From Clostridiales bacterium (GTDB lineage Bacteria > Bacillota > Clostridia > Oscillospirales > UBA644): DNA of 52,500 nt. Every line of letters begins with the position of its first letter. The first letter of the stretch is position 1. This document shows, in pieces, positions 31,919 to 40,073 of this stretch. The DNA lies in NCBI GenBank assembly GCA_003343705.1, contig QAKR01000018.1, forward strand, positions 1 through 52,500, given 5' to 3'. The position numbers and the translations under genes are program-made. The notes beneath the pieces are model-generated. The model did not search any database. It worked only from the letters and a program-made list of their open reading frames with translations, and was not told where the DNA came from.

Positions 31919-33925
31919 TTACTTTTTTTTGCCTCCGTATATACATTCGATAACAACCATGTTGTCCCCGTCCTTAACATACTTGTATTCTGCAACGGCA
32001 ATATTATCTGCTTGCAAGTCGGTTTCCTCATATCTTCTATAAAAGCCATCTTCAAAAGGCATATAGCCATCGCCGGTACCACGGTATTCGATAAGGTCAT
32101 AAGTTGCACGAAGATCTCGTTCCAAACTGCCGAAGATAGTTACTGCTCTTACAAGCCCCACCCCGGGTGCAAAATAAATCTCCTTGTTGCAAAGCCTATG
32201 ATTTGACCAGCTGCGAGGAGGCTGGCCGGTACTTTGTATTTCAAGAATAACACAATTATCAAACGCACCTGCTTCAGTTGTAACAGTCCCTGCTTCGGTG
32301 CATTTTATATGGGTTGTAATAGTAAAGGAATAAAGATTTTTATCCGTTCGCACAATTTCCTTACCCGGTTGCCATTTATCAGACCATAAAAAACCCGTAA
32401 CATCAGAGTGAATTCCGTAAAGATCCGCAAAGGAAAGCCTGAAAGAGTCTTCTTCAATATTGGGATTTAACGGTAAAATATTGTTACCCTGACACCAACC
32501 CTCTTTGAACGGTTTGTAAACGATATTGCCGTCTTCATCTTTTTTAATAATATTCGTTTTTATTACGCTGTAGCCTAAAATGTTTTTCCAAGGTGTTGAA
32601 TCGTCAAACTGAAAGTCGTAAAAGTATTTTTCAAATCCGTGTTGCATACTTTTTGTATATTTTTTTTGGAAATCGGTTCTTGCAACGGATTTAAGTTTTT
32701 TTAACATTTCATAAAGATTAGCTTTTTTATTAGGATCTTTTCTTGTGAATTCAGTCTGTAGATAATCTGACATATCGTCAAAATTGTTTTCATCCCACGC
32801 AAGGCGTAAGGTTTCTTGTTCGTTGCCTATTATGATTTTTTCACCGTCAGTATAGGCTACATAACAGACTACTCGGTGAGTTACATATTTCGGGTCGGTA
32901 TCGGCACAGTATTTCCAGCGGTTATCCTTAAAAAACGGGATTTTCCCCTCTCCACCTTTTATTTCAAAGTCTTTGAGCTGGATTTTTACTGATTTTCCAA
33001 GAACGGTCTGGTCTGTTAAAACTATACCGATACCGGGCTTTATGTAAGTTTTTGTTGTATGGTATTGGGAGTGTGAAACCCAAAGTTCACAGTTTTCAAA
33101 TTTGTGATAGCCGTTGTCTACATAAACGTTATCTTTTTCAAATGTAAGAAATTCCTTTTCGTCGGATGCAGTATATGTGTCACCTGGTTTCATTGTTTCA
33201 TCATATAGGATACTGTCACAAGATACCGCAGCGGTAAAAGGACTTGTGTATAGGAAGTAGAAAGTTTCTTTCAACTGACTGTACAGAGTGTTTGGTCTTA
33301 AAATCCTCAACTGATTTCCGGACTTTCTGAGCTCGAGACCTCCTGCACTTTGAATTATTTTTTTTATATCCTTTTGTTTATGTTCAGTATCGAGATTTCG
33401 GCTGCATTTAACCGTAGTGTGTATAGGTTCGGATTCCGGCAAAAGGTTCAGCATGCGTTCATATTCAGCATCAACGGTTTTGCCGCTTTCTTCATTTATA
33501 ATATCTGTTTTTCTTATAAGAAGAAGTCCCGCTGCAGTGGGAAATCCTTCTTTTTCAAACCTTTGAACCTGGTCTTCAATCTTTTCAACCTGCTCCGTCA
33601 GAGATAGGGCTGTCTCGGATGAATATATCTCATCCATAATAAGATCTGCCAATAACAACTCGTTTCGGCCTTTTTTGGCAAGTTCCATAAGCATAGCTCT
33701 GATATCATCATCAATAAGGTGCAAGTTATATAAGTATTTTTCCGCCAATATATAGGACAGTGCCTCATTTTTCTCTCTGGATTCGGGATAACTTTTCAGC
33801 TGTATTTCAAATTCTTCGCATGCCGCTTTAAATTCGTCCTTGCAATTTTTAAATGCGCTAAGCTTGATTTCTTCCAGTTTATCCAAGGTACCCTGGTTTA
33901 GTGTTTCGCTGTCCTTCTCATACAT
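31919..33925 (-). CDS. Large protein of unknown function between queA and tgt
   Basis: 668 aa from the ATG at 33925 (AAGGG 11 bases upstream; a TTG at 33934 lies too close to that site). No signal peptide or membrane helix, so cytoplasmic. Residues 1-150 are helical and acidic, TPR-like in look (PESREKNEALSYILAEKYLYNLHLID). The remainder is beta-rich. A C-terminal segment (EAGTVTTEAGAFDNCVILEI then EIYFAPGVGLVRAVTIFG) has the pattern T-V-x-x-x-A-G-x-F-x-N-C...Y-F-A-P-G-V-G-L-V found in uncharacterised exported or lipoprotein families. I do not recognise a function. It has its own consensus promoter, lies on the strand opposite to queA and tgt, and is bounded by a MITE-like element, which suggests insertion. 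Confidence 0.75.
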   Translation of the reverse strand: MYEKDSETLNQGTLDKLEEIKLSAFKNCKDEFKAACEEFEIQLKSYPESREKNEALSYILAEKYLYNLHLIDDDIRAMLMELAKKGRNELLLADLIMDEIYSSETALSLTEQVEKIEDQVQRFEKEGFPTAAGLLLIRKTDIINEESGKTVDAEYERMLNLLPESEPIHTTVKCSRNLDTEHKQKDIKKIIQSAGGLELRKSGNQLRILRPNTLYSQLKETFYFLYTSPFTAAVSCDSILYDETMKPGDTYTASDEKEFLTFEKDNVYVDNGYHKFENCELWVSHSQYHTTKTYIKPGIGIVLTDQTVLGKSVKIQLKDFEIKGGEGKIPFFKDNRWKYCADTDPKYVTHRVVCYVAYTDGEKIIIGNEQETLRLAWDENNFDDMSDYLQTEFTRKDPNKKANLYEMLKKLKSVARTDFQKKYTKSMQHGFEKYFYDFQFDDSTPWKNILGYSVIKTNIIKKDEDGNIVYKPFKEGWCQGNNILPLNPNIEEDSFRLSFADLYGIHSDVTGFLWSDKWQPGKEIVRTDKNLYSFTITTHIKCTEAGTVTTEAGAFDNCVILEIQSTGQPPRSWSNHRLCNKEIYFAPGVGLVRAVTIFGSLERDLRATYDLIEYRGTGDGYMPFEDGFYRRYEETDLQADNIAVAEYKYVKDGDNMVVIECIYGGKKK

Positions 33926-34111
33926 ACATTTCAAATCCCTTCTAATATTTTTCTACCTTTATGAAACTGGCTTTTAACATGTAATTGCAAGAAATCTGTA
34001 TTTTCTATTTATTTTATTGATTTTTCCTCATTTACTAATGCTTTTACCGTTCACTGTAAAAATATAATTAAAAGTTAAAAAAGTTTAACGTAAATATTAA
34101 TTTATATAAAA

Positions 34112-34140
34112 ATTATACCAGAATCATCAGGGTATGTCAA
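34112..34140 (-). promoter_or_regulatory. Promoter of the 668-aa gene
   Basis: On the minus strand, perfect TTGACA (34140-34135), 17-base spacer, perfect TATAAT (34117-34112). The leader to the start codon is about 180 bases of AT-rich sequence in which I see no known RNA element. Confidence 0.9.
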
Positions 34141-34164
34141 GCCCTCTGCTTTGTACGTCAACTA

Positions 34165-34193
34165 TTGCAAAATTCGTAAAAGTGTGGTATAAT
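34165..34193 (+). promoter_or_regulatory. Promoter of tgt
   Basis: TTGCAA (34165-34170), 17-base spacer, TATAAT (34188-34193), back to back with the promoter at 34112-34140 with 24 bases between the two -35 boxes. Confidence 0.82.
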
Positions 34194-34230
34194 AGTATAT
34201 TATGTATCATGTATTTTGAAAGGAAACTCT

Positions 34231-35361
34231 ATGTCTTTTAATCTGATAAAACAAGAAGGGTGTGCACGTCTCGGTGAATTTAAAACAGTTCACGGCACGA
34301 TAAAAACGCCTGTTTTTATGAATGTAGCAACAGCCGGGGCTATTAAAGGCGCTGTTTCGGCTTTTGACCTTGAAGATATTGAATGCCAGGTAATGCTTTG
34401 TAACACATATCATTTGCATATCCGTCCCGGTGACGAACTTGTGCGTAAAGCTGGTGGATTACATGGTTTTACTGGCTGGAAAAAACCTATTCTTACAGAT
34501 AGCGGCGGATTTCAGGTTTTTTCGCTGTCTGTTTTGCGTAAAATAAAGGAAGAAGGTGTAACCTTCGCTTCTCATGTTGACGGTCGACGTATATTTATGG
34601 GGCCGGAGGAAAGTATGAGAATACAATCAAACCTTGGTTCTACAATTGCAATGGCCTTTGACGAGTGTATTGAAAACCCTGCTGAGTATGATTATGTCAA
34701 ACGTTCCTGTGAACGGACATATCGCTGGCTTGTACGATGTAAAAACGAAATGGACAAACTTAATTCCACAACGGCAATAAATCCACATCAAATGCTGTGG
34801 GGTATAAATCAAGGTGGAACATATCGAGATCTCAGGCAGGAGCATATGAAAAATATTGCCGAGCTTGATTTGCCCGGTTACGCAATCGGTGGCCTTGCAG
34901 TAGGTGAAGAGGCTGCGGTTATGTATGATATTATAGAAGCTGTTGAGCCTTTGATGCCTAAAGATAGACCCAGATATTTAATGGGAGTCGGAACTCCTGT
35001 TAATATTTTAGAGGCAGTTTATCGCGGAGTTGATTTCTTTGATTGCGTAATGCCTTCAAGAAATGCAAGACATGGGCATATTTTCACCACAAAGGGAATA
35101 ATAAACATAAACAACGAAAAATATTTCAGTGATTTTTCTCCTCTTGATGATGAATGCGACTGTCCCACATGTAAAAAATATTCCCGTGCATATATTCGTC
35201 ATTTGTTAAAAGCTGATGAAATGCTGGGTATGCGCCTTGCAGTTATGCATAACTTGCATTTTTATAATAAGCTAATGGAGAAAATACGTTATAATTTGGA
35301 GAACGGAACATTCGAAACATTTTATCGCCAACAGCGAGAAATCTTAGGCCGCAGAATATAG
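34231..35361 (+). CDS. tgt: tRNA-guanine transglycosylase
   Basis: 376 aa from the ATG at 34231 (AAAGGA site; an in-frame TTG upstream overlaps that site). Exchanges G34 for preQ1 in tRNAs with GUN anticodons, upstream of QueA in queuosine synthesis. Motifs: TPVFMNVATAGAIKG, NTYHLHIRPG, the catalytic-Asp segment LTDSGGFQVFSL, GGLAVGEE, the second Asp in FDCVMPSRNARHG, and the zinc site C-x-C-x2-C (CDCPTC) with a later His. Normal length. Confidence 0.97.
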   Translation: MSFNLIKQEGCARLGEFKTVHGTIKTPVFMNVATAGAIKGAVSAFDLEDIECQVMLCNTYHLHIRPGDELVRKAGGLHGFTGWKKPILTDSGGFQVFSLSVLRKIKEEGVTFASHVDGRRIFMGPEESMRIQSNLGSTIAMAFDECIENPAEYDYVKRSCERTYRWLVRCKNEMDKLNSTTAINPHQMLWGINQGGTYRDLRQEHMKNIAELDLPGYAIGGLAVGEEAAVMYDIIEAVEPLMPKDRPRYLMGVGTPVNILEAVYRGVDFFDCVMPSRNARHGHIFTTKGIININNEKYFSDFSPLDDECDCPTCKKYSRAYIRHLLKADEMLGMRLAVMHNLHFYNKLMEKIRYNLENGTFETFYRQQREILGRRI

Positions 35362-35389
35362 AAAATTTCCGAATTTTTCAAAGCACTAC

Positions 35390-35418
35390 TTGAAATATTA
35401 ATTTAATTGTTGTATAAT
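35390..35418 (+). promoter_or_regulatory. Promoter of yajC
   Basis: TTGAAA (35390-35395), 17-base spacer, TATAAT (35413-35418), 34 bases before the yajC start codon. This may also drive the downstream scf genes. Confidence 0.8.
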
Positions 35419-35451
35419 ATAGAATATTATATTTTTGGAGGACTACCCTAT

Positions 35452-35856
35452 ATGAATTTTGGGCTTTTAATGGCTAAATATCCTGCCTTAACAAATTTTC
35501 TTATGGCTGCACAGCAGCAAGTTACAAACCCGGATGGAACAACTAGAGAGCTTACAACCGGCGAACAGTTTTTACAAGTTCTTATGACAGTTCTTCCTAT
35601 TGCTTTAGTTGCAGTAGCATTCTGGTTTTTCCTTATTCGTCCGCAGAAAAAAAAGGAAAAAGAAGATCAGAAAATGCGTAACAGCATAGGCGTTGGCGAT
35701 ACAATAACAACAATCGGCGGTATTACAGGAGTTGTTCGTCAAGTTAAAGAAGATGATGATTTATACATCATTGAAACAGGTGCTGATAAATCAAAAATCG
35801 CAATAAAAAAATGGGCAGTTCAGACAAAAGAAAAATCAGCTGAAGATCAACAATAA
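35452..35856 (+). CDS. yajC: Preprotein translocase accessory subunit YajC
   Basis: 134 aa from the ATG at 35452 (TTGGAGGA site; the frame is open further upstream without signal). One membrane helix (about 46-64, VLPIALVAVAFWFFLIRP) ends in the characteristic RPQKKKEKE, followed by the YajC core GDTITTIGGITGVVRQVKEDDDLYIIETG. Small component of the SecDF-YajC complex. Placement after tgt is the usual bacterial order. Confidence 0.94.
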   Translation: MNFGLLMAKYPALTNFLMAAQQQVTNPDGTTRELTTGEQFLQVLMTVLPIALVAVAFWFFLIRPQKKKEKEDQKMRNSIGVGDTITTIGGITGVVRQVKEDDDLYIIETGADKSKIAIKKWAVQTKEKSAEDQQ

Positions 35857-35948
35857 TATTTTTATTGCCAACCAATATTTCTTTTAATAACCCAACGTAA
35901 TATTTGCTTTGTAATTTGCATACTCTTTACAAAGGAGTGTGATTTTAT

Positions 35949-36380
35949 ATGGCAAAGGATATGACCGGTGATTTTGAAGAAAAAAAGGGTTTAGGCACTT
36001 TTATGTCCAATCTTAAAAAATATTTATTCGGTGTCTTGGCAGGTTCGGTTGTTGTAACCGTAATGCTTTGCATAGGGGCACTGATTTTAACCGTCGGCGG
36101 CGTTCCCGACGGTCTGATTGCTGCGTTTGCATATATTGCTGTTGCTCTCGGTGCTTTTTCTGCAGGGTATACAGCCTTGCGGATGCTTCGTTCATCCGGT
36201 ATATTAAACGGTGTTATCACAGGCGTGATAATGTTTGTTTTACAGTTCTTTTTAAGCCTTGCATTTAGTGAAGGAAAAGTATTTTCTTTGCAAACACTTA
36301 TATACCTGTTAATAAATTGCTTGCTTGCGGCTCTCGGCGGTGTAGCAGGCGTGAATATAAGAAAAAGGAGATTTTTTTAA
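35949..36380 (+). CDS. TIGR04086-type four-helix membrane protein
   Basis: 143 aa. Four hydrophobic segments (about 28-50, 56-76, 85-103, 112-135) with a short charged N-terminus and a basic end RKRRFF. In Clostridia a family of this size (TIGR04086) lies between yajC and the SCIFF peptide gene, exactly as here. Function unknown; the location suggests a link to export or handling of the SCIFF peptide. AAAGGAG site; its stop immediately precedes the scfA start codon. Confidence 0.82.
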   Translation: MAKDMTGDFEEKKGLGTFMSNLKKYLFGVLAGSVVVTVMLCIGALILTVGGVPDGLIAAFAYIAVALGAFSAGYTALRMLRSSGILNGVITGVIMFVLQFFLSLAFSEGKVFSLQTLIYLLINCLLAALGGVAGVNIRKRRFF

Positions 36381-36530
36381 ATGAAATTCGTTAAAACACT
36401 TACTTCTAAAACACTTAAATCTACTGCTTGTAAAGGCGGTTGTGGCGAATGCCAAACTTCTTGCCAGTCTGCTTGTAAAACATCTTGCACTGTTGCAAAT
36501 CAAAAATGTGAAAACGAGAATAATAAATAA
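36381..36530 (+). CDS. scfA: SCIFF peptide (six-cysteine ranthipeptide precursor)
   Basis: 49 aa, a small gene easily missed. The central part TACKGGCGECQTSCQSAC then KTSCTVANQKCE is the near-invariant SCIFF core. I count seven Cys (17, 21, 24, 28, 32, 36, 43). In known SCIFF peptides a radical SAM enzyme links a Cys to a downstream Thr through a thioether. The start follows AAAAAGGAGA with the previous gene's stop directly adjacent, and the stop TAA shares a base with the ATG of the maturase gene, so the two are translationally coupled. Confidence 0.95.
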   Translation: MKFVKTLTSKTLKSTACKGGCGECQTSCQSACKTSCTVANQKCENENNK

Positions 36531-37885
36531 TGATACACCAATATTCACAAAACGGCGTAAACATTGTTATGGACGTCGAGAGTGGTGCGGTACATATTTT
36601 GGAGGATTTACCTTATGAAATCCTCCATTTTCTCGATGAAAACAATATTACAAAAAACTGTCCGGACAAGCTTTATAAAAGCCTTGTAAAATATTCCAGA
36701 GAAGATATTGAGTCTGCATATGCAGAGCTTTATTCATTATATCAAGAAGGTTTATTGTTTTCAAAACGCGATTACGAAATAAATCTTCAATCAGAATATC
36801 CGATAAAAGCACTTTGTTTGCATATTTCACATGATTGTAACTTACGTTGTAAGTATTGCTTTGCTGACGGCGGAGACTTTATGCAAGGACGTAAAACAAT
36901 GCCGCTAGAAGTTGCAAAAAAAGCAATAGATTTTATAATAGCACGTTCTGAAAACAGAAAACATTTGGAAGTTGACTTTTTCGGTGGCGAGCCTTTGATG
37001 AATTTTGATGTTGTAAAACAGACTGTTCAGTATGCACGCAGTATCGAAAAAGAACATAACAAGGAGTTTCGTTTTACCCTTACCACAAACGGTGTTTTAC
37101 TTGACGATGATGTTATTGATTTTGTTAACAAAGAGATGAGTAACGTAGTTTTATCCCTTGACGGTAGAAAATGTGTAAACGACGATGTTCGTATAACCCC
37201 TAATAATAAGGGAAGTTATGATGCAATTGTACCAAAGTTTCAAAAGCTTGTCAGACAACGTCAAGGTAAGGACTATTACGTCCGCGGTACTTTTACCGCT
37301 AAAAACCTTGATTTCTCCAAAGATGTCATGCATATTCACAGCCTGGGGTTTGATCAAGTCTCGGTAGAGCCTGTGGTTTTAGATAAAGAAAGCCCAATGG
37401 CTATTCAAAAACAAATGCTTCCGGAAATATTTAAAGAATACGACCTTTTGGCGGAAGAGCTTATTGCTTTAAAGAAAAAGGGAGAATTTTTAAACTTTTT
37501 CCATTTTATGATAGACCTTGATCAAGGGCCTTGTGTGGTAAAACGAGTGAAAGGTTGCGGCAGCGGAACAGAGTATGTTGCGGTAACGCCTGACGGAGAC
37601 ATTTATCCTTGTCATCGTTTTGTAGGCAATGAAGATTTTAAAATGGGAAATGTTATGCAAAACTTTGAAACTGATAAAAAGATTGCAAAAGATTTTGCAG
37701 CTTGTACAGTTCTTGCAAAACCGGATTGTGAAAAATGCTTTGCTAAATATTATTGTTCCGGCGGTTGTGCGGCAAACAACTATAATGAAAACGGCGATAT
37801 TTTAAAACCTCACGAGGTATCATGCGAACTTGAAAGAAAACGTACGGAGTGCGCTATTTATATTAAAGCCTGCGAAGCCTTATAA
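36530..37885 (+). CDS. scfB: Radical SAM SCIFF peptide maturase
   Basis: 451 aa. Forms the thioether cross-link in the SCIFF peptide encoded just upstream. An N-terminal peptide-recognition part (SGAVHILEDLPYEILHFLD) is followed by the AdoMet [4Fe-4S] motif C103-x3-C107-x2-C110 (CNLRCKYC), then DFFGGEPLMNFD, and a C-terminal SPASM domain with CGSGTEYVAVTPDGDIYPC, then CEKCFAKYYCSGGCAANN, for auxiliary clusters. Length matches the family (about 450 aa). Confidence 0.96.
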   Translation: MIHQYSQNGVNIVMDVESGAVHILEDLPYEILHFLDENNITKNCPDKLYKSLVKYSREDIESAYAELYSLYQEGLLFSKRDYEINLQSEYPIKALCLHISHDCNLRCKYCFADGGDFMQGRKTMPLEVAKKAIDFIIARSENRKHLEVDFFGGEPLMNFDVVKQTVQYARSIEKEHNKEFRFTLTTNGVLLDDDVIDFVNKEMSNVVLSLDGRKCVNDDVRITPNNKGSYDAIVPKFQKLVRQRQGKDYYVRGTFTAKNLDFSKDVMHIHSLGFDQVSVEPVVLDKESPMAIQKQMLPEIFKEYDLLAEELIALKKKGEFLNFFHFMIDLDQGPCVVKRVKGCGSGTEYVAVTPDGDIYPCHRFVGNEDFKMGNVMQNFETDKKIAKDFAACTVLAKPDCEKCFAKYYCSGGCAANNYNENGDILKPHEVSCELERKRTECAIYIKACEAL

Positions 37886-37965
37886 TACTTATTAATTATT
37901 GTAAGAAAGCTGATTATAGTATAATTCACCGGATTATCTCATAGCTTGTATTGAGGTGAAAAGGT

Positions 37966-38502
37966 GTGGATTTAAAATATAAATTGATTATTATCAGTGC
38001 TTTAGTTATTATTTCAGGGGTGGTTTGCGGTGTTTTATGGCATGTCCCTCAAAACGCCGGCTTTGCTGAATATATTGATGTGGTTGTAAACGGGAGAGTT
38101 TCGCTCTTTTCGGCTATAACATCAAACACTTTGTTTGTTTTTATAATATTTTTACTTGGTTATTTTTCTTTTGGTTTTACGCTTATATATCCTTTGTTGT
38201 TTTTCAAAGCGTTTACAGCAGGGATATCGGCGCGTCTTTGTGTAGAAATTTACGGCCTTTACGGCGTAAATTACATACTGGTTTATATATTACCTGTTTC
38301 TCTTATAACGCTTCTATTGATGGCTCTGTTATCGTCGCAGTCTTTTATATTTTCATATAAATCTATTTTAGGCGGCGATAAAAATGAGGTTCTTAAACGA
38401 CTTTTGCATCAAACGGTATTTGGTTCGGTTTTTGTACTAATGAGCTCCTTTGCTGTTATATGGGATGCTTTTCTAAACCCTATTGTCGCAAAAGTTATCT
38501 GA
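37966..38502 (+). CDS. SpoIIM-like integral membrane protein
   Basis: 178 aa with GTG start (37966; TTGAGGTG site upstream). Four to five hydrophobic segments. The segment TLFVFIIFLLGYFSFGF then TLIYPLLFFKAFTAGIS resembles the conserved F-x-G-x-x-x-G motif of stage II sporulation protein M, and the length is close to that of SpoIIM (about 200 aa). In spore formers SpoIIM joins the engulfment complex DMP. The identity is a resemblance, not a firm match. It is followed by a YesL-like gene 13 bases later. Confidence 0.55.
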   Translation: MDLKYKLIIISALVIISGVVCGVLWHVPQNAGFAEYIDVVVNGRVSLFSAITSNTLFVFIIFLLGYFSFGFTLIYPLLFFKAFTAGISARLCVEIYGLYGVNYILVYILPVSLITLLLMALLSSQSFIFSYKSILGGDKNEVLKRLLHQTVFGSVFVLMSSFAVIWDAFLNPIVAKVI

Positions 38503-38515
38503 AAGGATAAAATAC

Positions 38516-39250
38516 ATGGCGGGATTTTTTAAGTATAACGATAAAGAAGGGCAGGGCGTTTCAAAAAGCGATCTTGCAGCGCCGGCATATATACGCTTCT
38601 TTAAAATTTTCTTTTTGCGTATAGCAAATATGGTCGGGCTGAATCTTCTTTATATTTTTTGTTGTTTGCCTATAATAACGATAGGCCCGGCAACAGCTGG
38701 TTTTACGTATGTTCTAAGGAACTATTCCCAGGGGAAACACGTTGATTTGTTTTATGATTTTATGCGCAAAGCAAAAGAACATTTTAAAGACGGTGTAATT
38801 ATAACTGTTATAGATATCGTTATTGGTATTTTGTTATATTTTTCAATTCAGAGTTGGATGACAGATTACACTGGATCAATCAGAACTGTTGCACTTGTAG
38901 TTTTATTTTTTGTTGTGTATATTGTTGCTTGTGTAAACTTATATATTTTCCCGATGCTTGTTTCTTTTGACATACCACTTAAAAAACTTATTAGAAACAG
39001 CGTCTTACTTGCGACAGGAAAAATATGGCGTAATTTGGCTATGGTTGCAGTAAACGGTGGGGCAGTTTTACTTTTGTTAATAACATTCCCCTTACTTGTG
39101 CCGCTTTATTTATTTTTAATATTTTCTTTTTGCGGTCTGTTTAATAACTTTATGGTTTACCCTGTGCTTGTAAAACATGTAGCTGAACCGGTAACTGTAA
39201 ACGATGACCAGCAACCCGAAGATGACAAAGTATTTAAGGATCCACATTGA
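38516..39250 (+). CDS. YesL-like (DUF624) membrane protein
   Basis: 244 aa from the ATG at 38516 (GAAAGGAT site; upstream in-frame ATG lies inside the previous gene). N-terminal hydrophilic 25 residues, then about five TM helices. LNLLYIFCCLPIITIGPATAGFTYVLRNY is the DUF624/YesL signature (L-W-x-x-x-x-P-I-x-T-I-G-x-x-x-x-A). Members occur near sugar ABC transporters; role unknown. Co-transcribed with the SpoIIM-like gene and ended by a strong terminator. Confidence 0.85.
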   Translation: MAGFFKYNDKEGQGVSKSDLAAPAYIRFFKIFFLRIANMVGLNLLYIFCCLPIITIGPATAGFTYVLRNYSQGKHVDLFYDFMRKAKEHFKDGVIITVIDIVIGILLYFSIQSWMTDYTGSIRTVALVVLFFVVYIVACVNLYIFPMLVSFDIPLKKLIRNSVLLATGKIWRNLAMVAVNGGAVLLLLITFPLLVPLYLFLIFSFCGLFNNFMVYPVLVKHVAEPVTVNDDQQPEDDKVFKDPH

Positions 39251-39259
39251 TATATAATA

Positions 39260-39299
39260 AAAAGAACGGTAAATGGTTTAAACCATTTACCGTTCTTTT
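39260..39299. terminator. Perfect 20-bp inverted repeat, bidirectional terminator
   Basis: Positions 39260-39279 and 39280-39299 are exact reverse complements (AAAAGAACGGTAAATGG arm). In RNA the central TTTAAA forms the loop and TTTT follows on both strands. It serves the YesL-like gene and the convergent InlB-repeat gene. Confidence 0.9.
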
Positions 39300-39313
39300 A
39301 TGTAATATTTAAA

Positions 39314-40063
39314 TTATATCTTTTCCCACTTTGCTGAAAGTGTATAATCATTTGTTATTGAAAAATCTCTGTTAACTTCTGTCTGAGTGTTATTAGAGGT
39401 ATAATACCAATATAAAAACTTATAGCCCTCTCTTACAGGTGTAGGTAAACCCACAGGTGTTCCTTTGTCAAGGACTTTAATCGGTGTAAGCTCCTCTTGG
39501 TTTTGAGCTTCCTGTGCAGAGAACTTAAGTGTCCAAATCCTGCGCCAGCGGGCATAAACAGTTGTGTTTTCCGTAAAAGTCTTTTCGGGGGTTACCAATG
39601 TGTCAATTTCTTCGGTTGAGTTATCTGTGTACCACCCGGTAAAGGAATTACCGTTCTTTGTGGGCGTGGGGAGATCACCTATTACTGAACCGGGGCTGAT
39701 TAAAACTTCTGTCTTTTCACATTCGCCGTTATTTAAATTTAAAGAAATAGTTATTTTATTTGTCTTATCAAGTTCAGTTTTGTCAGATACCCAATATGCA
39801 TATAAAGTTACGCTTGAAGTGTAAAAGGCTCCATCTTTAACCGCTACACCATTTCCGTCTGGGCTGGTAAACCATCCTGCAAAATAAAAGCCTTGTTTCG
39901 TAGGATCATTAGGGAACCCAACCGGATTACCTGATTTTATTTCAACAGGTGCAACTTCAGAACCCCCTTGGCTGTCAAAAGTTAAAACTGCTGCTTTAGT
40001 ACACCCTGTGAATAAAGAAATTGTAAGGAAAAGACTGAGAATTAAACAGATGTATTTATTCAT
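39314..40063 (-). CDS. Lipoprotein with three InlB-type B-repeats
   Basis: 249 aa. Lipobox TGC (Cys21) after a short signal peptide. The mature part is three repeats of about 65-70 residues of the Listeria-Bacteroides/InlB B-repeat type, each with GG-x..., P-T-K/R-x-G-x-x-F-x-G-W and a closing Y-A-x-W (FAGWFTSPDGNGV...LYAYWV; FTGWYTDNS...VYARWR; FLYWYYTSN...LSAKWE). Beta-grasp-like surface stalk or adhesion modules. Its GAGGTG ribosome binding site overlaps the stop of the larger sister gene 10 bases upstream, so both are co-translated. Confidence 0.9.
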   Translation of the reverse strand: MNKYICLILSLFLTISLFTGCTKAAVLTFDSQGGSEVAPVEIKSGNPVGFPNDPTKQGFYFAGWFTSPDGNGVAVKDGAFYTSSVTLYAYWVSDKTELDKTNKITISLNLNNGECEKTEVLISPGSVIGDLPTPTKNGNSFTGWYTDNSTEEIDTLVTPEKTFTENTTVYARWRRIWTLKFSAQEAQNQEELTPIKVLDKGTPVGLPTPVREGYKFLYWYYTSNNTQTEVNRDFSITNDYTLSAKWEKI

Positions 40064-40073
40064 TTAACACACC

